From an uncultured Clostridia bacterium (GTDB lineage: Bacteria; Bacillota; Clostridia; Christensenellales; Borkfalkiaceae): 59,809 nucleotides of DNA. Of the stretch, positions 1 to 7,686 are shown piece by piece. Numbering within the stretch: position 1 is the first letter of the stretch; the number at the start of each line of letters is the position of its first letter. Made by a program: the position numbers and the translations under genes. Below the pieces are notes generated by a model, which saw only the letters and a list, made by a program, of their open reading frames with translations, ran no database searches and was not told the origin of the DNA. The stretch is from assembly GCA_944376335.1 (NCBI GenBank), contig CALWCH010000008.1:1-59809 (forward strand), written 5' to 3'.

Positions 1-1
1 T

Positions 2-223
2 GACTTCGCCGCCCGCTGGAAATCTTACTTCGAGATCGAAGCCAACAAGCAGTACATGCAGGACTACACCGCATTCATGCAGTCCTTCGTCCCCAACGAT
101 TACGGCTTTGTCGCAGCAACCGAAGAGCTCGTCAACGTCCTCAAGGTGCTCATGGCGCTCGAGAACCGCTGGACGGACAACGCCTGGACGCAGCTCTGCT
201 ACTATATCGAGGTCGTCGATTGA
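2..223 (+). CDS. C-terminal 73 residues of an unidentified protein (5' partial)
   Basis: An open frame enters from the left edge and stops with TGA at 221-223. The visible part is rich in aromatic and acidic residues (for example KSYFEIEANKQYMQDY and ENRWTDNAWTQLCYYIEVVD) with no motif I recognise. The codon choice matches the neighbouring genes, so it is probably a real gene tail. A hairpin follows about 20 bases after the stop. No function can be given from this fragment. Confidence 0.6.
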   Translation, partial: DFAARWKSYFEIEANKQYMQDYTAFMQSFVPNDYGFVAATEELVNVLKVLMALENRWTDNAWTQLCYYIEVVD

Positions 224-244
224 CCTTGTGAGCTTGTTTCTGCA

Positions 245-271
245 CGGCAGCGCCGGTTGTCGGCGCTGCCG
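245..271 (+). terminator. Hairpin after the partial gene, probable terminator
   Basis: A perfect 10-bp stem (245-254 with 262-271, CGGCAGCGCC arm) has a 7-nt loop. The downstream T run is interrupted (TCGCGCATTTGTTC), so termination may be weak or factor assisted. Confidence 0.5.
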
Positions 272-347
272 TCGCGCATTTGTTCGGCTTTTCCATGCCG
301 CAGCGCAAGGGACGGCATGAGAGAGAATTATACAATGGAGGTAATAT

Positions 348-3300
348 ATGACTAAGAGATTCAAGACAGCACTTGTGCTCTGCATGATGTTCTGCCTTAC
401 TCTGTTCTGTGCGGTATTTGCGGCGTGCAAGGACCCGGATGAACCCGCGCCTGATTCGTACACCGTCACCGTGCAGAACGAAGCGGGGGACCCCCTGTCC
501 GGCGTCATGATCCAGTTCTGCGTCGTCTTGGAGGATGGGGGCGAGGGATCGTGTTTCCCTGTCAAGACCCCGACTGATTCCAAGGGCGTCGTCAATTACA
601 CGCCCGAAGATATGACGGCCACCTATCATATCAAACCGCAGGATCAGACGAAGTACGACTTTGAGCCCGTCACGACGCAGGAAGGCGTGTATGAATATAC
701 GCTCGTCCTCACCGAGAAGGAAGAGCCCGATGACCCCGACGAACCCGTTGATCCCGACGCACCCGAGGGCGAAGAAACCTTCTATTCCTTCCTCGTACTC
801 GATGAGACGCTCGCTCCCGTAGAGGGTGCGGTGATCACCATCAACCGCGGCACGGGCGGCTCCGTCAACGGCGTCACGGATGCAAACGGCGAAGTCACCA
901 TCGGCCTCGGCTATTTCTCCGGCCAGCTTGGCGCGGGCGGCGAGCAGTCCTTCTGGTATGCGGCCGATGAGTACGTTGTGGACATCGATCCCCCCGTGGG
1001 CTATGAATACAGAGGGGATGCGATCGTGACCGGCGCCGATCCAGCCGTCGAGATAAGGATCCCTGTCGTGACCGTCGATACGTCCAAGAACTACGGCACC
1101 CACTCGATGGTGACGGCGATCATCTCCGACACCGAGGGCGGCGAATCTACGCCGCGCCGTGTCTCCATGTACACCATCGGCGCGGAGACCTACGACGTTC
1201 TCTTTGAGGACGAGAAAACGACTTCCCTCTACTACACCTTCCAGACGACGACGGCGGGCGCATATACGATCTCCGTTGTTGAGGACTCCCTTCCCGAGGG
1301 CGTCAGCGCCTACATTCAGGAAGTCAGCCCCTACGAGGCTGCAATGGGCTCCTTCTTCGTATTGCCCCGCGGCCCGCTCGATGAGAACGGCGACGTGATC
1401 GAGAATGCATCTTCGGTCGACTTCGAAGTCTCCGAAGAGCACGCGAAGGTCATCGAGTCCTCCACGCACACCTTCGTTGTCACGCTTGCAAGCGAGAGCA
1501 CCATCACCTATCCCGTTGAATTTGAGATCTCGGTGGTGCGCACGGGCGATCCCACGCCTCCTGCAACGAAGATCGATGTCATCATGGAGCCCGAAGCTCT
1601 TCCCGAGAAGGCTTATGAAGCACCCGTCGGCGTGCTCACGGAGTTCCCTCTGACCGATGCAGCCGGCAACGCGCTTACGATCGCCGAGATCACGCTCGTT
1701 CTCGACGAGGACGGCTACTACCGCATCGGCACCGCAGACGGCCCTTACCTTCTCGCAAAGATCGTCGGTGCATCCCGCTATATGGACGGCGACTTCCAGT
1801 TCGTCGAAGCGAGCGGCAACAAGAACCTGCACATTCCCGACAAGGTCACGGAAGAGAACACGCAGAATATCTACGACTACACGACGTTCATTGCTACGTA
1901 CTCCGATTATGCCAACGACGACGGCGTGGTGCTCGTCAACGAGGAGCTTCGTCACTTCCTCGAGCGCTATGTAGACTACCAGGGGGCAATGGGTCACTAC
2001 CAGGGCACCGTCGATGAGAGCGCTTACTGGCTCATCCCTTGCGGCTACTATCTTACGGAATCTGAGGAAGTCGACTACCGCAGTGAGCAGACGCAGCCCG
2101 CCGAGATCAACGGCACCGGCTTCTATCAGGTGACCATTCCCGCAGGCGGCACGGCATATATCCGTCTCAACGGCTTTGCGGGCTATGAAGTGACCGCGTT
2201 CAACGCCACGGGCATCGAGGCGTTCTACGGCGGCAGCGCTCAGCCCTACAGCGGCGAAGAGTTCTCCTTCCAGACGCAGCCCAACGGTCACGACGAGTAC
2301 TACACCACCTACTACACCGACTTCATGTTCTCCAATAAGACGGAAGCTTCGATCACGCTGCAGTTCTCTGTTGAGCAGGGCACCTTCGGCACGACGGCGA
2401 CCGATCCCTTCGAGGTCGTCGAGGGCGTCGTCATGGGCGTCAGCTACGACGGAAGCCCTCTCTACTACGCCTTCACGACAGAGACGGCAGGCCTCTACGC
2501 CATCCGCGCGTACGGCGAGCGCGATGAGGACGGCGAAGGGCAGAACCCCACCGTCGGCTATCCTGCAGCAGAGGGAACATTCAACGAGATACTCGGTTAC
2601 GGCACGGATGGTTTCCTCATCACGCTGCAGCTCCCTGCAGGCACCACCGTCTTCTCGTTTGGCTCGCAGCGCAGCGACGGCGCCAAGTACTCCTTCGCCA
2701 TCCAGAAGGTAGACGCCATCGAGGGCTCCGGTACTGCGGAAGATCCCTACATCATCAACAAAGAGGGCAACTTCGCACTCGCAGCGCCCATGATCGACGG
2801 CATCGTTGAAGACACCATCTACATCAAGGTCGAGGGCGGCGTTTCCTACAACCTCTCCGGTAACGACTTTAATTTCGGTACCTATCCTTCGCTTCAGTAT
2901 GTGGACGAGGACGGCTATAACATGAGCGTGGGTATGACGTCGGGCGGCACCGACCTCGATCCTGCGATCACGAACTACACGACGTCGACTCCCTTCATCG
3001 TCACCGTAAAGGAGGCGGAGGAAGGCACGGCATACAGACCCTTCGAGCTCACGATGGGCGGCCCTCAGGAAGTGGTGAGCGGCAAGTACTACACGATCAC
3101 CTTCGATGAGAGCGCGTTCTACACGATCTACACGACGAACGCTTACGCGACCGTTGAGATCAACGGCAGATATGTCGGTTCGGATACCCGCGGCTTCACC
3201 GCGAACATCGGCGGCACCGAGTTTGATATGGAGACGCTTGTCACCACCAAGCTTCCCGTCGAAGCAGGCGTTGCCTATACGATGTATTTCGGTTCCGACA

Positions 3301-4619
3301 GCGGCACTTCGGAGACCTTCTCCGTCTGGATCATCGAAGGCGAGCGCCCCGAATGGGATGCACCCGACAGCGGTGCGGGCACCGAGAGCGACCCTTACGT
3401 CATCTCCAAGCCTCTGACCTATCAGGCTGAGATCGCTGCAGGCGGCACCGTCTACTACTCCGTCAACAGCTCCGACCGCTTCACCGTCACGGTGGAAGAT
3501 GCTGCAAACGTGCAGGCAGTCTATGGCGGCGAGACCATCATCGCAGAGGACGGCGTCCTCACCTTCACGACCGAGGCAGACGGCGGCCTCATCGCCTTCT
3601 CCACGACGGACGGCGCGGCTGCGACCATCCTTGTCAGCCTCGAAGAGTATGTCGTTCAGGAGCCCATCGAAACGGAAGAGACCGAGCTTTCGGGCTATAA
3701 GCTCTCCGTCGGCAAGAACACCGTGCTTCCTATGGACGAAGCCGCATGGATGCCTACGCAGTACTACTTCGTTCCCGAGAAGTCGGGCGAGTATGAACTC
3801 TCCGTTGACGCAAACGCACAGATGGCATTCGATTACTACGGCAATTGGGGGTTAGATGTCTTGTATGTCTTCTCCGGTGAGCCCGTCGTCGTGCATCTCA
3901 ACGCAGGTCACGTCTACCCGTTCTACTCCTACGGCTATGCAGAGGGTACGTTCACGATCACGGAAGTCGACACGGCTTACAGCACCGTCAGCGATGATAC
4001 GGGTGCAGATCAGGAGAATGCCATCCTTCTCGGCGGTGCAAGCGGCATCGGCGTCTACGAAGTGACGGTCTCCTCCAACGCGACCATCTACTTCATGGTC
4101 CGCACCAACGGCGTTGTCCGCATCTCCGTTGCCGACACGACCCTCACGGGCACTGTGGTCAACGGCCAGGGCGAAGTTGATGAGACCGCCGATGGCTTCA
4201 CCTATGTGACGGCAGACCAGTTCGGCAACACCGTGACCTTCTCGCTGACCAACAGCACGAACGCTTCCGTCACGACGCTCATCTACGTGACGACCGATTA
4301 CACCATCACCGAGCCCGAAGAGGCGGCACCCGAAGGTACCCAGCTGTTTGTCGGCGACAATACGGTGACGACGACAGACGACGGCAATGAAACGATGTAC
4401 TACTTCGTCGCAGAGGAAGCCGGCACCTACACGTTCAGCTCCACGGACAGCAACTTGCTGGTGAACATCAATAACGGCAATGCCATGGTCATCCCTGCGG
4501 AAGATTTGGCAGAGGCTAAGTTGACGCTGGATGCAGGCGATACGGTGATCATCTCGGCTACGGACTACAACTGGGGCAGCACCGCAGGTGACTGCACGCT
4601 CACCATCGAAAAGGCGTAA
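348..4619 (+). CDS. Giant secreted lipoprotein with repeated beta-sandwich domains
   Basis: A 1423-residue exported protein. Residues 1-26 form a lipoprotein signal peptide ending in VFAAC, so Cys27 should be lipidated and the protein held on the outer membrane face. A carboxypeptidase-regulatory/Cna-B-like fold is suggested at about 35-125 (GDPLSGVMIQF) and again at 140-215 (PVEGAVITINRGTGG). The rest is repeated modules with the pattern YYF-E-AG-Y-, resembling bacterial pre-peptidase-like beta sandwiches, separated by G[TS][AE][ES]DPY linkers (near residues 800 and 1010). No enzyme motif, LPXTG or transmembrane tail is seen. The start is set by GGAGGT six bases before ATG. It is flanked by hairpins, so it is probably transcribed alone. 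A surface binding or adhesion role is only inference. Confidence 0.85.
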   Translation: MTKRFKTALVLCMMFCLTLFCAVFAACKDPDEPAPDSYTVTVQNEAGDPLSGVMIQFCVVLEDGGEGSCFPVKTPTDSKGVVNYTPEDMTATYHIKPQDQTKYDFEPVTTQEGVYEYTLVLTEKEEPDDPDEPVDPDAPEGEETFYSFLVLDETLAPVEGAVITINRGTGGSVNGVTDANGEVTIGLGYFSGQLGAGGEQSFWYAADEYVVDIDPPVGYEYRGDAIVTGADPAVEIRIPVVTVDTSKNYGTHSMVTAIISDTEGGESTPRRVSMYTIGAETYDVLFEDEKTTSLYYTFQTTTAGAYTISVVEDSLPEGVSAYIQEVSPYEAAMGSFFVLPRGPLDENGDVIENASSVDFEVSEEHAKVIESSTHTFVVTLASESTITYPVEFEISVVRTGDPTPPATKIDVIMEPEALPEKAYEAPVGVLTEFPLTDAAGNALTIAEITLVLDEDGYYRIGTADGPYLLAKIVGASRYMDGDFQFVEASGNKNLHIPDKVTEENTQNIYDYTTFIATYSDYANDDGVVLVNEELRHFLERYVDYQGAMGHYQGTVDESAYWLIPCGYYLTESEEVDYRSEQTQPAEINGTGFYQVTIPAGGTAYIRLNGFAGYEVTAFNATGIEAFYGGSAQPYSGEEFSFQTQPNGHDEYYTTYYTDFMFSNKTEASITLQFSVEQGTFGTTATDPFEVVEGVVMGVSYDGSPLYYAFTTETAGLYAIRAYGERDEDGEGQNPTVGYPAAEGTFNEILGYGTDGFLITLQLPAGTTVFSFGSQRSDGAKYSFAIQKVDAIEGSGTAEDPYIINKEGNFALAAPMIDGIVEDTIYIKVEGGVSYNLSGNDFNFGTYPSLQYVDEDGYNMSVGMTSGGTDLDPAITNYTTSTPFIVTVKEAEEGTAYRPFELTMGGPQEVVSGKYYTITFDESAFYTIYTTNAYATVEINGRYVGSDTRGFTANIGGTEFDMETLVTTKLPVEAGVAYTMYFGSDSGTSETFSVWIIEGERPEWDAPDSGAGTESDPYVISKPLTYQAEIAAGGTVYYSVNSSDRFTVTVEDAANVQAVYGGETIIAEDGVLTFTTEADGGLIAFSTTDGAAATILVSLEEYVVQEPIETEETELSGYKLSVGKNTVLPMDEAAWMPTQYYFVPEKSGEYELSVDANAQMAFDYYGNWGLDVLYVFSGEPVVVHLNAGHVYPFYSYGYAEGTFTITEVDTAYSTVSDDTGADQENAILLGGASGIGVYEVTVSSNATIYFMVRTNGVVRISVADTTLTGTVVNGQGEVDETADGFTYVTADQFGNTVTFSLTNSTNASVTTLIYVTTDYTITEPEEAAPEGTQLFVGDNTVTTTDDGNETMYYFVAEEAGTYTFSSTDSNLLVNINNGNAMVIPAEDLAEAKLTLDAGDTVIISATDYNWGSTAGDCTLTIEKA

Positions 4620-4672
4620 AACCCAAAACAACATCCTTGCCGAAGCATGAGCCGCGGCAGGATCGACCAAAG

Positions 4673-4703
4673 AGAAACGGAACTTCGGTTCCGTTTCTTT
4701 TTT
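4673..4703 (+). terminator. Rho-independent terminator of the giant lipoprotein gene
   Basis: A perfect stem (4673-4683 with 4688-4698, AGAAACGGAAC arm) has a TTCG tetraloop and is followed by TTTTTT. The bases from here to 4860 hold nothing I can identify. Confidence 0.9.
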
Positions 4704-4860
4704 ATGCGCCGCTTTCAAGCCCCCCGATAAACGCCCTTGCGCCTCGTCTCACGCTCTCGCACGCCGCCCTCGGGCAACACCTCACGGCGCGCCATATCGC
4801 CGCCATGCGCCGCCTCACGCCCTCCCGGCAGCCCTTTATCGGCACCAAATCGGCACAAAA

Positions 4861-4886
4861 AAAGAACTCCCCGCGGGGAGTTCTTT
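4861..4886 (-). terminator. Terminator of the redox membrane operon
   Basis: A perfect 12-bp stem (AAAGAACTCCCC with its complement) around a 2-nt centre. On the minus strand it is followed by a run of T and lies just after the stop codon of the ferredoxin/TlpA gene. Confidence 0.85.
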
Positions 4887-4896
4887 TCGATTCGGT

Positions 4897-6615
4897 TTAT
4901 TCTGCGAAGATCGCGTCGAGCGCGCCTTGCAGCTCCGCATAGATCTCTTCAGGAGAGCTTCCGAGCTTGCCCGTGCGCGAGTAGGCGATGGTGCCGTCGG
5001 GGTCGATGATGACGGTCACGGGGTACGCCTCGCGGCCGCCGTAGAGGTCGAACACGTCGCCGCGTTCCTCGCCGTTCTCGTCGAGCTGCACCTTATCCTC
5101 GGCAAAGTACTGTTCATCCCAGCCCATGTTTTCGAGATACTCCGCAAGGTCGGGCACGGAGGCCTGCTCCCACGTCGCACGCAGCGCCATGAATACGGCG
5201 GTGTCGGCGTGTTCCGCGGCAAAATCGAGCAGCGTGGGCAGTTCCTCGACGCACGGTCCGCAGGCGGTGTACCAGAAGTTGAGGATGATCGCCTTGCCCT
5301 CGCCCTCTTCGCCGACCGCCTCGGAGAGGGTGAATTCCTCGCCGTTCATGCGGGTGACGGTGAAGTCGGGAGCCGCGTCGCCCACCTCGCTGCCCACCGA
5401 CTGCGCGGCGTAGGCGTCGAAGAAGTTGTAGTAGACGAGCGCACCGATGAGCACCGCCGTCATGAGCACATAGACGACCGTCTTTAAGATGCTCGCCGCC
5501 TTGGGGCTGATGAAGGGGCGGGGCGCGGCGACCGCTGCCGTCTCGGCAGGTGCTTGCGTCTCAACGGGCGCTGTGTTCTGAGCAGTCCGAGCGGCGGTCA
5601 CGTTCTCGGAAGCGACTGCGTTCGCGGGCATGCCGCCCTGAGAGGCGCCGTCTGCGGCGGGCTGAAGCATGGAGCCGAGCGGAACTTTCGGGGGATCGAT
5701 CTCCGTCTCATTGGGGCGGACGAAGAGGGAAGAGCCCTTCCACGAGATCGCCTTCGCGGGGCATATGGAGATGCACTCGCCGCAGTTGATGCACTCATGG
5801 TCGCCCACCTTGCGGATGTCCATCTTGCAGTACGCCGTGCAGAGCCCGCAGTTGGTGCACTTGTTCTTGTCGAGCTTGACGCCGAGCAGGGCGATCTTGT
5901 TGAAGAAACCGTAGATGGCGCCGAGTGGGCAGAAGAAGCGGCAGAAGAAGCGGTAGATGAAGATGCTCCCCACGATGAACACGACGAGCAGCGCGAACTT
6001 CCAGGTAAACAGCGCGCCAAGCATATCATAGAGGTTGGCATTGTCGGGGTGAATGAGAAGGCTCACCGCGCCGCCCAGCGTGCCGGCGGGGCAGATGTAC
6101 TTGCAGAAGCCGGGCACGGGCAGGTTGTCCGCCGAAAATGCGATGGGCACGAGGATGACGAGCGCCACGAGCAGCACATACTTAAAGTAGGAGAGCACGC
6201 GCGTCACGCGGCTCTTCTTGAGCTTGGGCGTCTTGATCTTATGCGCAAGGTCCTGGCACAGCCCCAGCGGGCACAGGAAGCCGCACACCGTCCGCCCGAG
6301 CAGGATGCCGAGGAGCGCGAGGATGCCGACCACAAAGATGAGGGTGCTCACGCTGGAAGTTGCAAGCGCGTTCTGCAGCGAGCCCAAGGGGCAGGCGCCG
6401 ATCGCCCCGGGGCAGGAATAGCAGTTGAGCCCGGGCACACAGAAATTCTTGGTGGGGCCCGTGTAGATGCGGCCCGTCACAAAGCCCTTGATATTGGCGT
6501 TTGTGAGGAGCGCGGCATAAAGCTGAATGATCCTGCGGCGCGTCGGCATGTGATTTTTGAACCACCGCCCGACGGAGCAGAAGAAGCCGCCGATTTTTTT
6601 AAAGAATGTTTTCAT
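4897..6615 (-). CDS. NapH/YccM-like 4Fe-4S membrane protein fused to a TlpA-like redoxin
   Basis: 572 residues. The N-terminal part (about 1-300) is a polytopic membrane protein of the NapH/YccM ferredoxin type. It has CxxxCP motifs in loops (CGFLCPLG, CKYICPAG, CRFFCPLG) and two 4Fe-4S sites (CTNCGLCTAYC and CINCGECISIC, near 258-293). A proline/alanine-rich linker and another membrane helix (about 375-400) lead to an extracytoplasmic thioredoxin-fold domain (about 415-572) with the redox pair in TACGPC. The layout suggests electrons pass from cytoplasmic donors through Fe-S centres to an external thiol redoxin. It starts one base after the stop of 6617-7414, so the two are one operon. The electron-flow model is inference. 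Confidence 0.85.
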   Translation of the reverse strand: MKTFFKKIGGFFCSVGRWFKNHMPTRRRIIQLYAALLTNANIKGFVTGRIYTGPTKNFCVPGLNCYSCPGAIGACPLGSLQNALATSSVSTLIFVVGILALLGILLGRTVCGFLCPLGLCQDLAHKIKTPKLKKSRVTRVLSYFKYVLLVALVILVPIAFSADNLPVPGFCKYICPAGTLGGAVSLLIHPDNANLYDMLGALFTWKFALLVVFIVGSIFIYRFFCRFFCPLGAIYGFFNKIALLGVKLDKNKCTNCGLCTAYCKMDIRKVGDHECINCGECISICPAKAISWKGSSLFVRPNETEIDPPKVPLGSMLQPAADGASQGGMPANAVASENVTAARTAQNTAPVETQAPAETAAVAAPRPFISPKAASILKTVVYVLMTAVLIGALVYYNFFDAYAAQSVGSEVGDAAPDFTVTRMNGEEFTLSEAVGEEGEGKAIILNFWYTACGPCVEELPTLLDFAAEHADTAVFMALRATWEQASVPDLAEYLENMGWDEQYFAEDKVQLDENGEERGDVFDLYGGREAYPVTVIIDPDGTIAYSRTGKLGSSPEEIYAELQGALDAIFAE

Positions 6616-6616
6616 A

Positions 6617-7414
6617 TCAACCCAACCCGATGCACTCCGTGCAGATATTTACCGCCTTCAAAAAGACGTCGTTCATGCCGCCGCCCGCGATGCCGAATGC
6701 AATGAGCAGCACCGCCGCGATGAGCACGGCGAGCCGCACGGCAAGCAGCGTCCGCGGGGAGGCAAGCACCGCCGCAAAACGCGAGGGCTGCTTTTCCGCG
6801 GGGGGGATGCGCCCGCCCTCTCTGAGCAAGATCCTCGCCTGCGGCAGGACGCGCTTTGCCGAGACCGCATCAAACACCGTCGCGCCGATGAGGGAAAGAA
6901 AGGCAGCGGCGATGCAGGGGAGCGCGCTTCTCACGAGCCGCAGGATGGCCTCGTTGGGGTCGTCGGGATAGGCGGGGAGATTGAAGAGGAAGGCGGCTGC
7001 CACGCCCGCGCACACAAGGCAGACGGCAAGGCAGGCGATCCACACGATGGCGCGGACCTTTTTCTCCTTCTTCACGGCTGCAGCGGCGGCGAGGTATATC
7101 TCGCTCTCGCCCGTACCCGCCATGCCGACGAGGCGGGAAAGGGTGTTGCGCGGCTCGATGTGCGCCTTGAGCTTGGGCTTCTTGGGCAGAAAGATGAGCC
7201 AGAGGATGCCGCCCGCCGCAACGGCGGCGACCCACAGCCAGAAGGGGACCGCGATCTCGGAGCAGTGCTCGATGACGAGCTCGCGCGAATAGCCCTCCCC
7301 GCCGAAGTAGATATCCGCCGCCTGGGCGATGAACAGCGCCCCGACGATGACGGTAAAGACGGCGAGTACGATCCCGTACACAAGATGCAGACGGGGGATC
7401 CGTGTTTGCGTCAT
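6617..7414 (-). CDS. Membrane protein ending in a CD1871A-like CxxC motif
   Basis: 265 residues with about five hydrophobic helices. The last 35 residues (a helix, then AVNICTECIGLG at the very end) match the small CD1871A-family CxxC proteins usually encoded beside 4Fe-4S/redoxin genes in Clostridia; here the motif is the tail of a larger protein. The start is supported by GGAGG before ATG and a consensus promoter upstream. It is the first gene of a two-gene operon with the ferredoxin/TlpA fusion, suggesting that its terminal cysteine pair takes part in the same thiol electron path. Confidence 0.75.
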   Translation of the reverse strand: MTQTRIPRLHLVYGIVLAVFTVIVGALFIAQAADIYFGGEGYSRELVIEHCSEIAVPFWLWVAAVAAGGILWLIFLPKKPKLKAHIEPRNTLSRLVGMAGTGESEIYLAAAAAVKKEKKVRAIVWIACLAVCLVCAGVAAAFLFNLPAYPDDPNEAILRLVRSALPCIAAAFLSLIGATVFDAVSAKRVLPQARILLREGGRIPPAEKQPSRFAAVLASPRTLLAVRLAVLIAAVLLIAFGIAGGGMNDVFLKAVNICTECIGLG

Positions 7415-7472
7415 AATGCCTCCCTATGCCGCGCGGCAGAATGTCCTGCCCCGCGGAGAATGATACCTATAC

Positions 7473-7501
7473 ATTATAATATAGCAAGCCCGTCTTGTCA
7501 A
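7473..7501 (-). promoter_or_regulatory. Promoter of the redox membrane operon
   Basis: TTGACA (7501-7496), a 17-nt spacer and TATAAT (7478-7473) on the minus strand, about 60 bases before the ATG at 7414. Confidence 0.85.
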
Positions 7502-7617
7502 TGTATTTTGGAATGTGCTTTGCGTTCCGCACGCGCGCACCGCCGAACCTTAAAATAATTTTGATGAAGTCATAAGCAGAAGTTATTGCAGGATTTGCCC
7601 TCGGGGGCGAAGAATGA

Positions 7618-7646
7618 TTGACAACACCCCCGCAAATAAGTAAAAT
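7618..7646 (+). promoter_or_regulatory. Promoter of the second giant lipoprotein
   Basis: TTGACA at 7618-7623, a 17-nt spacer and TAAAAT at 7641-7646, about 40 bases before the ATG at 7687. It is divergent from the promoter at 7473-7501; the 116 bases between them hold no other recognisable feature. Confidence 0.85.
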
Positions 7647-7686
7647 AGATAGGTAAAACTCTTTTTATTCTGGAGGCATACACACG

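Noticed and set aside
150-2291. A 713-codon minus-strand frame in the first giant lipoprotein
   Set aside because: Antisense shadow with no start signals; the plus strand has a ribosome site and a lipoprotein signal.
5554-6705. A 383-codon plus-strand frame across the ferredoxin/TlpA gene
   Set aside because: The opposite strand carries clear CxxC and helix motifs; no start signal is seen here.
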